A DNA stretch of 64,000 nt. It comes from Biomaibacter acetigenes. Lineage in GTDB: Bacteria; Bacillota; Thermosediminibacteria; Thermosediminibacterales; Tepidanaerobacteraceae. Within the stretch, counting starts at the first letter, position 1. Each line of letters opens with the position of its first letter. The stretch lies in contig NZ_CP033169.1 in the NCBI RefSeq assembly GCF_003691585.1, positions 1,922,001-1,986,000 on the forward strand, given 5' to 3'. A program made the position numbers and the translations under genes. The notes under the pieces were generated by a model. The model saw only the letters and a program-made list of their open reading frames with translations. It had not been told where the DNA came from and made no database searches. Positions 56,445-64,000 of this stretch are shown here, one piece after another.

Positions 56445-57806
56445 CTATATTTTCAATATCCCTATGGCATTTAAGAAGACTAAAGCAATGAGTACAGGCG
56501 ATACAAACCTTGTTATTATTAAAAAGACATTTAAAAATACCCCATTTTTCAAGCGGCCTCTATTGGAAAGTTCCATTTGAAGATTCCTTTTCCCAAAAAA
56601 CCAGCCTACAAAAATCACTATGAAGATGCCGCCCAGGGGCATCAATATATTAGAAGAAATGTAGTCATATAAATCAAAGAAGGTTTTCCCAAATATCTTT
56701 GTAGCGCCAAGCACCCCAGCCGGGTCTGCCGAAAGTGAAGCCGTAGAACCTATGAGGGCAATGATTCCTGTCGAAAGAACAGTTGCTTTCCATCGAGGCC
56801 ACCCTTTTTCATCTACCAGATATGCCACCGGTACTTCCAAGAGCGATATCATTGCCGTGGTGGCTGCGATGGCAGTCAGCAGGAAAAATACGGCTAAAAG
56901 TACATTGCCCATAGGCATTTTACTGAAGACCATGGGAATAGTAATAAACAAAAGACCTGGCCCAGCATCGGGCTTGAAGCCGAAAGCAAACACTGCCGGA
57001 AATATGGCAAGGCCCGCCATCATAGAGACAACTATATCCGATAAAGCCACTTTGACCGCCGTTGCCGGTATATTCTCTTGTTTTCCAAAATAGCTGCCGT
57101 AGGTGATCATGGTGCCCATGCCCACCGACAGTTTAAAAAACGCAAGGCCCAGGGCTATGAGTAACACATCCCCTTTTATCACTGTAAAATCAGGATTGAA
57201 AAGAAACTTAACTCCCATTGAAGCACCTGGGAGGGTAAGGGCCCGAATATCGCACAATATCAAAAGTATAAATAACAGCGGCATTAAAGCTTTGGTTATG
57301 CGCTCAATACCTTTTTCCACACCCGCTATAATGATAACACTTACTACTAAAAGAACTACAACCTGCCATATAATGGGACTTAAACTATCCGTTATGAGAC
57401 CTTTAAAAATGGTCCCGGTTACATCCGACGTAGCATTTACAAAAGTGCCACCTAATGCGCGAAAAATATAGGAATAAACCCATCCCGCCACACCGGTATA
57501 AAAAAACATAATTAAAAACGATGAGGCTATGCCTGCATAACCTATAAGGGGCCATGCACTGTAGGGTTTTAATTTTTTGAAAGCCCCTACCGCATTGGAA
57601 TTAGTCCTTCTGCCTACGACAATTTCCGATATCATCACAGGTAGGCTGGCAAGTGCCACGCAAATAAGATAAACAATTATGAAAGCAGCTCCTCCGAATT
57701 TTCCTGTTATATAAGGGAACTTCCATATATTTCCCAATCCTACCGCTGAACCCAATGTTGCTGTTAGCACTCCAAAACTTGTAGCGAATTTACCTCTTGT
57801 CTGCAT
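56445..57806 (-). CDS. Sodium-dependent transporter, NSS/SNF family
   Basis: The 453-residue protein has about eleven to twelve membrane segments. It opens with the sodium- and substrate-site sequence LGSAVGLGNIWKFPYITGKF, and continues with FKLSVGMGTMITYGSYFGKQ near residue 225 and FFLLTAIAATTAMISLLEVP near 310. Bacterial NSS proteins import amino acids such as leucine, tryptophan or tyrosine with sodium. The substrate cannot be assigned. It is a single gene, on the same strand as mrfAB, 38 bases before mrfA. Confidence 0.94.
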   Translation of the reverse strand: MQTRGKFATSFGVLTATLGSAVGLGNIWKFPYITGKFGGAAFIIVYLICVALASLPVMISEIVVGRRTNSNAVGAFKKLKPYSAWPLIGYAGIASSFLIMFFYTGVAGWVYSYIFRALGGTFVNATSDVTGTIFKGLITDSLSPIIWQVVVLLVVSVIIIAGVEKGIERITKALMPLLFILLILCDIRALTLPGASMGVKFLFNPDFTVIKGDVLLIALGLAFFKLSVGMGTMITYGSYFGKQENIPATAVKVALSDIVVSMMAGLAIFPAVFAFGFKPDAGPGLLFITIPMVFSKMPMGNVLLAVFFLLTAIAATTAMISLLEVPVAYLVDEKGWPRWKATVLSTGIIALIGSTASLSADPAGVLGATKIFGKTFFDLYDYISSNILMPLGGIFIVIFVGWFFGKRNLQMELSNRGRLKNGVFLNVFLIITRFVSPVLIALVFLNAIGILKI

Positions 57807-57880
57807 GTGTTCTCCCCTCTACCAAACTTTAAAACAAGCGTCGGTTAGATTTTATCACAATGACATCATATAGACAATAT

Positions 57881-57907
57881 AAAAATCCGGCGTTTTTTCG
57901 CCGGAGT
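57881..57907 (-). terminator. Terminator of the fmdB-like gene
   Basis: TCCGGCG and CGCCGGA around a six-base loop, with ATTTTTA following on the minus strand. Confidence 0.85.
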
Positions 57908-57938
57908 CTTTACCCTCACCGAGGGTTTATCCTATCCC

Positions 57939-58136
57939 TCACCCAAACTTGCATCCGCTCTGGGATGTAGAACCGGAAGAACTTGAACCACCGCTTGTGC
58001 CAAAAATGGAAACTGCCCTTTTCGTGTTTTTACTTTTACACCTGGGGCATTGGACTTCATCGTCCTTTTGAGAAAATCTCCTCAACTCCTCAAAATGATT
58101 TCCGCAATCCTTACAAAAATATTCATATATGGGCAA
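57939..58136 (-). CDS. FmdB-family zinc-ribbon regulatory protein
   Basis: The 65-residue protein starts MPIYEYFCKDCGNHFEELRR and has a second Cys pair in QCPRCKSKNTKRAVS, together one zinc ribbon. A Ser/Gly-rich tail follows and ends near a further cysteine. FmdB-like proteins are named after a putative regulator of formamidase, but the function in Firmicutes is not settled. It is a single gene with its own terminator. Confidence 0.9.
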   Translation of the reverse strand: MPIYEYFCKDCGNHFEELRRFSQKDDEVQCPRCKSKNTKRAVSIFGTSGGSSSSGSTSQSGCKFG

Positions 58137-58164
58137 CCTGGACGACCTCCTTAAAAGAGTTCTG

Positions 58165-58200
58165 TTATTAGCATATATTATATAATATTTTCGCTAATAA
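58165..58200. repeat. Inverted repeat upstream of fmdB-like gene
   Basis: TTATTAGC (58165-58172) and GCTAATAA (58193-58200) are perfect arms enclosing an AT-only stretch with TATAAT-like hexamers. It could be an operator over the divergent promoters of fmdB and the small plus-strand gene. Confidence 0.4.
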
Positions 58201-58298
58201 TAAAATAGTTATTTTAGTTTAACCTTGTAATATTTTAGTGTTTTAATCAAAAAATAATAGTAATAATGACATAAACAAATAACCGGGAGGTAAGCGAT

Positions 58299-58494
58299 AT
58301 GGTCAGCAAAATGCAGCTTCATGCGGTGGGGGAAATGTGCCCTGGGTATGTATACAACGAAGGAACTTTTGGGGTAAGCTCCATGGAAACAGGAGAAAAA
58401 AATAGCCAGCTGTGAAACATGCATTCATTGGGAAAAAGGAAAATGCAATATTGATCTGTTCGATAAGGTTCTCACAGACCTGGACCAGACATAA
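58299..58494 (+). pseudogene. Small cysteine-containing protein, frameshifted
   Basis: A strong ribosome site (GGGAGG) precedes the ATG. The first frame gives VSKMQLHAVGEMCPGYVYNE, then GTFGVSSMETGE. One base removed from the A7 run (58396-58402) lets the frame continue KIASCETCIHWEKGKCNIDL to a stop at 58494, giving about 64 residues. The cysteines C-x2-C-x7-C plus one upstream could bind a metal or cluster. No family is recognised. The coherent downstream frame indicates a real gene. Confidence 0.6.
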
Positions 58495-58594
58495 ACAAGA
58501 CAAGCTAATGTCTTTGAGCCGGAGGACTGACAGAGTTACATTGAATGAATCAACAGAACCGTGACCTGACTTAAAATGAAGAGGAGGATGCTAT

Positions 58595-58783
58595 ATGGCC
58601 CTTAAGAAAAAACTTTTTGCCCAAAAGAGGACTTTTGCTCGAGAGGAAATAGGTTCAAACATTTTCAAGCCTGCCGGCAGACCTCATCCTCGGGAAGTGA
58701 GATCGCAGATTGCGCAGCTGGAAAGCAACCAGCCAGGCACCCGAAAAGATGTAAAGATTAAGATGGAGAAAAAAATGAATTAA
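58595..58783 (+). CDS. Small basic protein, unknown
   Basis: The 62-residue, strongly basic protein begins MALKKKLFAQKRTFAREEIG and includes KPAGRPHPREVRSQIAQLES. The ATG follows GAGGAGGATGCTAT, a very good ribosome site. No cysteine or membrane segment is seen. Charge suggests RNA or ribosome contact, but this is only an inference. It may be in an operon with the small cysteine-containing protein upstream. Its last bases overlap the end of the convergent phosphatase gene. Confidence 0.6.
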   Translation: MALKKKLFAQKRTFAREEIGSNIFKPAGRPHPREVRSQIAQLESNQPGTRKDVKIKMEKKMN

Positions 58784-59942
58784 AAATATTTGACAGTTAC
58801 ATTTTTACCCATTTTTTCAAGTATAGTTATTATATCCCTTACTATATTTAATTTTATAGAAAGGTCCTTCGGAAAATCCGGATTCTGGTGGGCAGGGTTT
58901 ACTGCTTTTCCCAGCAGAAAGGTCAAATCGGTGGCGTCCACAAAGATTTTCGCCAGTCTTGAGGCGCCATCCTTTTTATTTAACTGTCGCAAATCGGAGA
59001 ACCTGGCCCGGGGTAAAGCATACTCCTGCAGGATTTGTCTTGTGCGAGCCAGAGTAAGTACCCCTTCGGTTACGAGGTCTATGCCTTTTATACTGCCGAC
59101 GGGCGGAATATCAGGGTCTACAAATTCGGCAGAGGTAACAAGCTCCTTCCGCAGGATTTAGATACTATCCTGGCGGCAGTCCCTCCGCATACCACTTTTA
59201 CTCCGGGTTCACCCATGAGCAATTCCACCACTCTGCCGTCATCGGCGGGATTCTGGGGTGGTCCGGTAAATACGGTCACCCGGCGGGGCCTTATGACCTT
59301 TAATGCGGCAACGGTGGCATCATCTCCCGCTCTATCCAGATAAAAATTGGAAGTAACGGTAGTAATAAGCCTCACGAGACTCTTGGGAGTGGTTTCGGTC
59401 TGCGACACTTTCTCTATATATCCGGCTATATTTTCCCACTGCCATCCCAGGTTCAAAAGCCCTCCCACGCCGGCATGCACAACTCCGTCGCTCACCGCTA
59501 TCAACATGTCATTTTCTTCCACTTTTATGCGGGTTTCGGTCAGCTTTTTACCAGCAATCTCGCGTTTTACTCCATTTATTTTTTCTATCTGGCCATTTCT
59601 CAAAAGGAAAACCGGGGGATTATCATATTCCACTATATGACAGTTACATTTATCATCCACCGTTATTATAGTGAAAGTGGAATAGGCTATCTTCCGGATT
59701 CTGCAAACCGGCAAGGTGGATACTATGGTCTTCACAGTCTCCTCGATAGTAGCGCCATCTTTTAGCATGGTGGCGGCTATTTTTGTGGTAAGAGTTGAAA
59801 GTATATTGGCCTTGACACCGCTTCCGAGGCCGTCGGCCAGCACTAAAATAGTCTTTTCCGGACTACGGACTATCTCGACGCTGTCACCGCAGAGTTCCTC
59901 ACCGAATTTATTTATGCTTTCCCAGTAAATATCAGTCCTCAT
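58780..59942 (-). pseudogene. SpoIIE-type PP2C phosphatase, frameshifted
   Basis: The product has about 387 residues after repair. The phosphatase domain spans about residues 1-230, with LVLADGLGSGVKANILSTLT near 34, NDMLIAVSDGVVHAGVGG near 150 and DRAGDDATVAALKVI near 210, the metal-binding aspartates of PP2C/SpoIIE enzymes. A second domain follows (VTVFTGPPQNPADDGRVVEL, VKVVCGGTAARIVSK). One A missing at 59157-59159 breaks the frame; repair gives ILRKELVTSAEFVDPDIPPV. It is coupled to the hydrogenase-like sensor gene by overlap and probably dephosphorylates a Ser/Thr-phosphorylated regulator. Confidence 0.83.
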
Positions 59943-61674
59943 GTTCATCTCTTTCACCCGGCATCTCATCGATTAAAAGCTGCTTTACCTTGTTTAACAT
60001 AACTTTTGTTTCCGCGGTGGTTTCGCCGAGTAAGCTGGCGATCTCCTGAGCTACTCTCATCTGGTTTTCTATGACCTGCTGAGTGGTTTCGAGAGTCTTT
60101 TGCCTCACTTCCATATTTTTCTGCCGTGCTTTTTCCCGGGCTGTTATGTCAGATATTATTCCGATTATGAGATTGTGGCCTTTGAGATAATATATATTCT
60201 GTAATGTAATCAGGCCATAGTTTTTTATAACTACCTTTTTATTGATTATATTTTTTCGGGTTTGCCCGACCAGTCTAAAATCATCATCATTGAACAAACA
60301 GTTCAGAGGCTTGTGGTTAAAACTGCCTTTTGGTATTTGAAACATGTATTCGGCAGCAGGGTTCATCTCCTGGATTTTCATGTCTTCGTCCACAGCTATG
60401 ATGGCGTTGGGCGTGGATTCAATTATGAGGTTTGAAAGGGATTCTGCCCTGCTTCTCATATATGGCATGCACATATGGATTTCGGCCATGCCGTTGTATA
60501 CCGCTATGGCCTTTTCCCTGCAGGAATTATACCCGCAGGCGCCGCAGTTCAGTTCATGTTCGGGAGCATATTTTCCTATCTTTGCCAGTATGTCTTTTAT
60601 TTCATCCTCGGACGGATATTTTATTTCTACTTTCATAGCCGAAAAATGCCTGGAAAAATCAAGATCATGATATCCTTCCGGGAGCAAGCCGGAATCATCC
60701 ATAGATTCAGAACCCATACTCAGCGCAAAATCCTTTATGCATTCCAGCCGCTCAAATACTCCGCGTCCGGTACTTCCTACGGCAGGCCCATTACTGCAGC
60801 TTCCGTGACAGGCATTCATCTCTATCCAGGTATTTTTCAGCCTGCCTTTTTTTAATTCTTCAAGAAACTCCATACAGCTTTCCAGCCCATCAACGCTTAT
60901 ATAACGTCGCCATTGTTCTTTTAAGAGGGGTTTTATGGTCTTAAAGGTGCCACCAGGAACCGGATAAAAATTTGCATCATCGGAAAAACCGCTTTCCTCA
61001 ACACAATCCTCCAGTGCGGGATTTATGCCCTGTTCCGAACACCATGCCTTTACCTCTTCGAAAGTCAGCACGGCATCCACATCATGTCTGTTGTCATCAT
61101 GGATCTCTGACTTTTTGGCAAGACATGGACCGATAAAAACTACCTTCGAATGTCCTTTCATCTTTTTTAAATACCTTCCATGGGCTACCATGGGAGAAAC
61201 CACCGGAATCATGCAATTTATCAATTCGGGATAATATTTTTGAATAAGATAATTTATAGCAGGACAGGCGGTGGTGATGATATTGGATTTCCCTTTATCG
61301 TTATAATGGCCTGCATAATCCCGGGCTATGAGCCGGGCACCCATGGATGTCTGATAAACTGCGGCAAACCCCAGTTTTTTTAATGCACTGACCACCTGTC
61401 CGTAATGCTGAAAATAAAAAGCTCCCGCAAAGGAAGGAGCGATGCTTGCCGCCACATCTTTATTTTCTGAGAGAAGTTTTTTAACTTTCTCCACATCGCT
61501 TTTCACGGTCTTGGCATTCTGGGGACATACCGTGAGACATGTACCGCAGGTAATGCACCTTTGCTCGACTATCTCGGCCTGATTGTTTTTCATTCGTATG
61601 GCCTTAACGGGGCAGGTCCTGATACATTTATAACAATTTTTGCAGTTAGCTCTGGAAAAGTTTATAACTTCCAT
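59932..61674 (-). CDS. [FeFe]-hydrogenase-like PAS sensor protein
   Basis: The 580-residue protein combines two 4Fe-4S motifs (CKNCYKCIRTC at 11-21, CITCGTCLTVC at 40-50), a hydrogenase-like H-cluster domain, a CGACGYNSC cluster motif near 377-385, a PAS domain (about 412-515) and a coiled-coil tail. The four H-cluster cysteines are present: TTACP (137), IGPCLAKKSE (184), and C289 and C293 in MNACHGSCSNG. The cysteine before Cys137 that relays protons in catalytic enzymes is Ala136. This pattern is typical of sensory [FeFe] hydrogenases, which signal H2 or redox state. It is coupled to a SpoIIE phosphatase. Confidence 0.9.
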   Translation of the reverse strand: MEVINFSRANCKNCYKCIRTCPVKAIRMKNNQAEIVEQRCITCGTCLTVCPQNAKTVKSDVEKVKKLLSENKDVAASIAPSFAGAFYFQHYGQVVSALKKLGFAAVYQTSMGARLIARDYAGHYNDKGKSNIITTACPAINYLIQKYYPELINCMIPVVSPMVAHGRYLKKMKGHSKVVFIGPCLAKKSEIHDDNRHDVDAVLTFEEVKAWCSEQGINPALEDCVEESGFSDDANFYPVPGGTFKTIKPLLKEQWRRYISVDGLESCMEFLEELKKGRLKNTWIEMNACHGSCSNGPAVGSTGRGVFERLECIKDFALSMGSESMDDSGLLPEGYHDLDFSRHFSAMKVEIKYPSEDEIKDILAKIGKYAPEHELNCGACGYNSCREKAIAVYNGMAEIHMCMPYMRSRAESLSNLIIESTPNAIIAVDEDMKIQEMNPAAEYMFQIPKGSFNHKPLNCLFNDDDFRLVGQTRKNIINKKVVIKNYGLITLQNIYYLKGHNLIIGIISDITAREKARQKNMEVRQKTLETTQQVIENQMRVAQEIASLLGETTAETKVMLNKVKQLLIDEMPGERDEHED

Positions 61675-61920
61675 TTAATTGTCCCCCAGTATGTTTTGCC
61701 TGAAAAAATCTTCCACCCTGTCTTTATCCACCGAGTAGGGCCCCTTATCATCAATCTTTACCGAAACGGGTTTTGTGCAATTGCCAAAACAGAACTCCGC
61801 CTTGAGTTCGACCTCATTTTCCAGATGGTTTTGCTTTATGAGTTTCTCCAATGCCCTTATTATATCATAGGACCCCTTGAGATGGCAGGAACTGCCTACA
61901 CACACATATATTGTTTTCAT
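61675..61920 (-). CDS. Thioredoxin-like [2Fe-2S] ferredoxin
   Basis: The 81-residue protein has the thioredoxin-like 2Fe-2S fold of the NuoE/HydC class: IYVCVGSSCHLKG near residue 4 and the second cysteine pair in KAEFCFGNCTKPVSVKI near 49. It would pass electrons to or from the hydrogenase-like sensor whose ATG begins right after its TAA. The ATG at 61920 has AAGGGGATAGC upstream; an earlier in-frame start lacks a ribosome site. It is the first gene of the sensor operon. Confidence 0.87.
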   Translation of the reverse strand: MKTIYVCVGSSCHLKGSYDIIRALEKLIKQNHLENEVELKAEFCFGNCTKPVSVKIDDKGPYSVDKDRVEDFFRQNILGDN

Positions 61921-62109
61921 GCTATCCCCTTGCTTTAGGTCGGCTCCTTTATAAGCCATATTCTGCAAAAAATTGTCTTCCAATGGATATATACTCCGAT
62001 ACATTTTTCGATATATTTATTATAACTCATCTTAATATATATTGTCAATATTTAACAATCCAATTTAAAATTACCCTTTCAATCCCTTGAAGCGTTTATC
62101 CATCGAAAG

Positions 62110-62200
62110 CCGGATGTAGAGGTTAGATTAAATTGGATTTGCCGCACAATAGATGGTGGAAATCAGATGTCGGAGGTCAAATCACTCTGGCCTCCGACCT
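62110..62200. repeat. Dispersed palindromic repeat, copy 5
   Basis: GCCGGATGTAGAGGTTAGAT opens the copy; GGATTTGCC is shared with the copy near 45.4 kb. Its right end is a hairpin GTCGGAGG (62169-62176) / CCTCCGAC (62191-62198). It begins just after the stop of the 78-residue gene and may act as its terminator. Confidence 0.65.
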
Positions 62201-62203
62201 CTG

Positions 62204-62440
62204 TTATGTGGGCAGGTCCTTTTTATAAGTTAGCCCGATTTCGCTTCCCACATTTCCCAGCCTCTCTCTCACCTTTTTTACTTTTTCCAGGTCATACCCG
62301 ATAAGATCGGATATTTCTTCATCCTTTAGGCCCAGGGCAACGGCATCCAAAAACAGATACAGGTCCACACCGTACTCTTTTTTTATCTGGTCTTCGCTTA
62401 CCCCAAGTTTTCCGAAAAAACCATCCTTTGTGCCTTTCAT
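62204..62440 (-). CDS. Hypothetical protein of 78 residues
   Basis: The 78-residue protein is soluble and mainly helical, with KKEYGVDLYLFLDAVALGLK and EEISDLIGYDLEKVKKVRER. The second half looks like a helix-turn-helix (ISDLIGYDLEKVKKV), but without a defined family. It starts 12 bases after the DUF421 gene on the same strand and is probably co-transcribed with it. The function is unknown. Confidence 0.65.
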   Translation of the reverse strand: MKGTKDGFFGKLGVSEDQIKKEYGVDLYLFLDAVALGLKDEEISDLIGYDLEKVKKVRERLGNVGSEIGLTYKKDLPT

Positions 62441-62452
62441 GCTGTCACCCCA

Positions 62453-63166
62453 TCAATGCATTTTATTCCAATCGACATTAATATCTTCGTTTATCCTGTC
62501 GATGCTCATGTTGCCTTCTTCATCAATCCATGCAGATTTTATTTCCGTAAGGTCTTTTATTCCCTTCTTGTTTAATTCGGTTAAAACCTTGTCAATCCCT
62601 ACACCGATTTTATCGAGATTGCTCTGCACTACCTCTCCCCTATCTACCACCAGTGTGGGGAAAATGCCCTGGTTAGACCACATCCCCAGGTCCTTGGGCG
62701 TTACCGACTGCATTTCTTTTTTCTTTATTATGCTGAGCTTACCGTTGGGCTCAATGGTAGCCTCCTCTATTTCGTTGATGTTAGCGATATTTTTTTCCCT
62801 GAGAAGTATTAGCAAATCAGCCATGGTAATGCGCTCTTTTTTCATGTTCCGGATTATGACCTCTCCATCCCGCACCAGCACGGTAGATGTACCCTGTAAT
62901 AAGTTTTCTATCTTACGGTTTTTTGTGATTATCACCGAAAGCCCGTAATTGAGTATAGACATGACTACGACCGGAATGATACCATATGTCAGTTTTATTT
63001 TGTCATCTTCCAGAGGTATGGCAATGGCTGAACCCATGATGATTATTACAATAAGGTCAAAAGGCGAAAGCTGTGCAATGGTCCTTTTGCCCATAAAACG
63101 GACCAGCACTAGACTGACCGCAAAAAGTATAATAGACCTGTAAGTCAACATGAGGATTTCTCTCAT
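62453..63166 (-). CDS. DUF421/YetF-family membrane protein
   Basis: The 237-residue protein has three N-terminal membrane helices starting LTYRSIILFAVSLVLVRFMG, then KRTIAQLSPFDLIVIIIMGS, the family hallmark. Two soluble YetF-type subdomains follow (LLILLREKNIANINEIEEAT near residue 128 and LTEIKSAWIDEEGNMSID at the end). YetF proteins are tied to spore germination receptor function in some Bacilli, but their biochemical role is not known to me. It lies between the coiled-coil gene and the 78-residue gene. Confidence 0.9.
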   Translation of the reverse strand: MREILMLTYRSIILFAVSLVLVRFMGKRTIAQLSPFDLIVIIIMGSAIAIPLEDDKIKLTYGIIPVVVMSILNYGLSVIITKNRKIENLLQGTSTVLVRDGEVIIRNMKKERITMADLLILLREKNIANINEIEEATIEPNGKLSIIKKKEMQSVTPKDLGMWSNQGIFPTLVVDRGEVVQSNLDKIGVGIDKVLTELNKKGIKDLTEIKSAWIDEEGNMSIDRINEDINVDWNKMH

Positions 63167-63186
63167 AGTAAAACCCCTAATATTTT

Positions 63187-63624
63187 TTAATATGTAAAAA
63201 TGTTAATTGAACGTATTTTTTCTTCAAAAAAATTAAACTTATTTGCCATATCATCCAAACTATTTATCAGCATTATTCCATTTTCAGCCTCGGCCAGATC
63301 TTGAGTTGCTTTTAGCATGGATTTTTGTATGCCCTTTGCCAGCAGTATCTGGGTATCATATATTTTTCTGCGCAATTTTCTAAGTAATTTTTCTACTGCT
63401 TTCATATTATTATCCTTAATTGAAGTTAATATTAGCTGGCCCGCCAGTTGAATTTCCTCCATATTTTTATTTATTTCCACCAGACTCGAAGACTTCATCA
63501 GCGCCTGTTGAAGTTCATCATCCATTTCTTTTTTTATATTCTTAATGGAAGTTGTCATTCTATCAATTTCTTCTTTTAATCCAAGCATAACACCACCGGC
63601 TCTGGATATGCCTAAATTTTCCAT
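63187..63624 (-). CDS. Coiled-coil protein, unknown
   Basis: The 145-residue protein starts MENLGISRAGGVMLGLKEEI and is almost wholly alpha-helical with heptad-like leucine and isoleucine spacing, for example TTSIKNIKKEMDDELQQALM. No cysteines or membrane helices are seen. The ATG at 63624 follows GGGAGGCC. It is probably in one operon with the DUF421 gene 20 bases away. A structural or scaffold role is possible, but nothing in the sequence proves it. Confidence 0.65.
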   Translation of the reverse strand: MENLGISRAGGVMLGLKEEIDRMTTSIKNIKKEMDDELQQALMKSSSLVEINKNMEEIQLAGQLILTSIKDNNMKAVEKLLRKLRRKIYDTQILLAKGIQKSMLKATQDLAEAENGIMLINSLDDMANKFNFFEEKIRSINIFTY

Positions 63625-63709
63625 TATAGCGGCCTCCCTCATTTTTCTTTTATTTATTTTTAAGGATTAAAGTAATTTTTATTCACCGATTTTACATGCC
63701 CAATTCAAC

Positions 63710-63738
63710 TTGGCACAATGGGTAATTTTTGCTATACT
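63710..63738 (+). promoter_or_regulatory. Promoter of dacF-like gene
   Basis: TTGGCA (63710-63715) and TATACT (63733-63738) are 17 bases apart and 34 bases before the start codon. Confidence 0.6.
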
Positions 63739-63772
63739 AATAAATATAATACCGCTACATAGGAGATGACAA

Positions 63773-64000
63773 ATGAAAAGGATAGTATGTTTTTTCATTG
63801 TTTTATTTTTTGTATTGGGCCAATTAATGGCTGATGCAGCGGCAGACCCTGTCTCGCTGGCAACTCCTGGCTCTCCCCCATCCATAACGGGTGAAACCGG
63901 CGTCTTGATAGATGTAAAAACCGGAAAAGTCCTTTACGATAAAAATGCTCATGACCGCATGGAACCTGCCAGTACCACCAAAATCATGACCGCTATTCTG
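63773..64000 (+). CDS. dacF: D-alanyl-D-alanine carboxypeptidase, N-terminal part
   Basis: The visible 76 residues have a signal peptide (VCFFIVLFFVLGQLMADAAA), then ITGETGVLIDVKTGKVLYDK and the acyl-serine motif PASTTKIMTA (SxxK). This is the start of low-mass penicillin-binding proteins of the DacF/DacB class. They trim pentapeptides in the cell wall and, in sporulating cells, adjust cortex cross-linking. The ATG has AGGAGATGACAA upstream. The gene runs off the right edge. DacF is preferred over DacA because of the sequence around the SxxK; this is not certain. Confidence 0.88.
   Translation, partial: MKRIVCFFIVLFFVLGQLMADAAADPVSLATPGSPPSITGETGVLIDVKTGKVLYDKNAHDRMEPASTTKIMTAIL

Noticed and set aside
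59932-61674. Catalytic [FeFe] hydrogenase call
   Set aside because: The proton-relay cysteine is replaced by alanine, and a PAS domain and phosphatase partner indicate a sensor.
1-64000. CRISPR arrays, tRNA or rRNA genes, transposases, prophage genes
   Set aside because: I looked for regular spaced repeats, tRNA-like cloverleafs, rRNA strings and transposase motifs by eye and saw none. A covariance-model scan would be needed to exclude single tRNAs.

Overview
The window comes from a spore-forming, anaerobic, low-to-mid GC Firmicute, most like the thermophilic Clostridia (Thermoanaerobacterales and relatives). The evidence is an alpha/beta-type small acid-soluble spore protein with a sigma-G-like promoter, a GerMN lipoprotein, a SpoIIE-type phosphatase, a DacF-like carboxypeptidase, a PAS-linked [FeFe]-hydrogenase-like sensor, AGGAGG ribosome sites and TATAAT promoters. 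The species cannot be fixed from the sequence. No rRNA, tRNA, CRISPR array, transposase or prophage was recognised. Most genes lie on the minus strand.

Layout. 0-0.7 kb: a Phd/YefM antitoxin cut by the window edge and a decayed helicase fragment. 0.7-1 kb: a NifU-domain protein. 1-8.7 kb: a cobalamin-riboswitch operon transcribed leftwards (btuF, btuC, cobU, pduX-like kinase, cobD, cbiB, cobS, cobC) for corrinoid uptake, linker synthesis and nucleotide-loop assembly. 8.7-15.5 kb: a frameshifted FemAB-like transferase, DedA, rubrerythrin, a spore protein, a Gld-type ABC exporter and an AEC carrier. 15.5-22.6 kb: PTS enzyme I, a zinc-ribbon protein and a four-gene 2-oxoacid/acetoin dehydrogenase operon. 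22.7-27.6 kb: a glucitol-type PTS operon with SorC and GutM regulators and an unusual SAF-domain dehydrogenase. 27.7-31.4 kb: GerMN lipoprotein, a 50-residue protein, a transaldolase-like aldolase, a methyltransferase and an MFS relic. 31.5-34.6 kb: a TPP-riboswitch thiamin-precursor ABC operon. 34.7-42.2 kb: a DUF438/PAS protein, DUF1848, a secreted beta-propeller protein, methylglyoxal synthase, lipA and lipB. 42.5-52.1 kb: a xylose-type ABC transporter with a LytS/YesN-like two-component system and two membrane-anchored sugar-binding proteins. 52.2-58.2 kb: DUF2148 protein, the MrfB/MrfA repair pair, an NSS transporter and FmdB. 58.3-64 kb: two small proteins, a 2Fe-2S / hydrogenase-like PAS / SpoIIE signalling operon, DUF421, a coiled-coil protein and the start of dacF.

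How it fits together. The lipoylated E2 of the dehydrogenase complex needs lipoate, and lipA and lipB are present. Thiamin-precursor uptake would supply TPP for its E1. The PTS operon and the xylose-type system describe a carbohydrate fermenter, with enzyme I nearby. The hydrogenase-like sensor and phosphatase probably adjust redox metabolism.

The strongest anomaly is about two dozen single-base indels that break otherwise well-conserved genes, nearly all in short mononucleotide runs. About nineteen fall between 43.3 and 53.3 kb. This is either local sequence error or recent decay of the sugar-uptake locus, and read-level checking would separate the two. The genes are annotated here in their reconstructed full extent, with the break points listed. 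A second anomaly is a family of palindromic intergenic repeats sharing a TCGGAGGTC-like core, five copies of which lie at gene borders.
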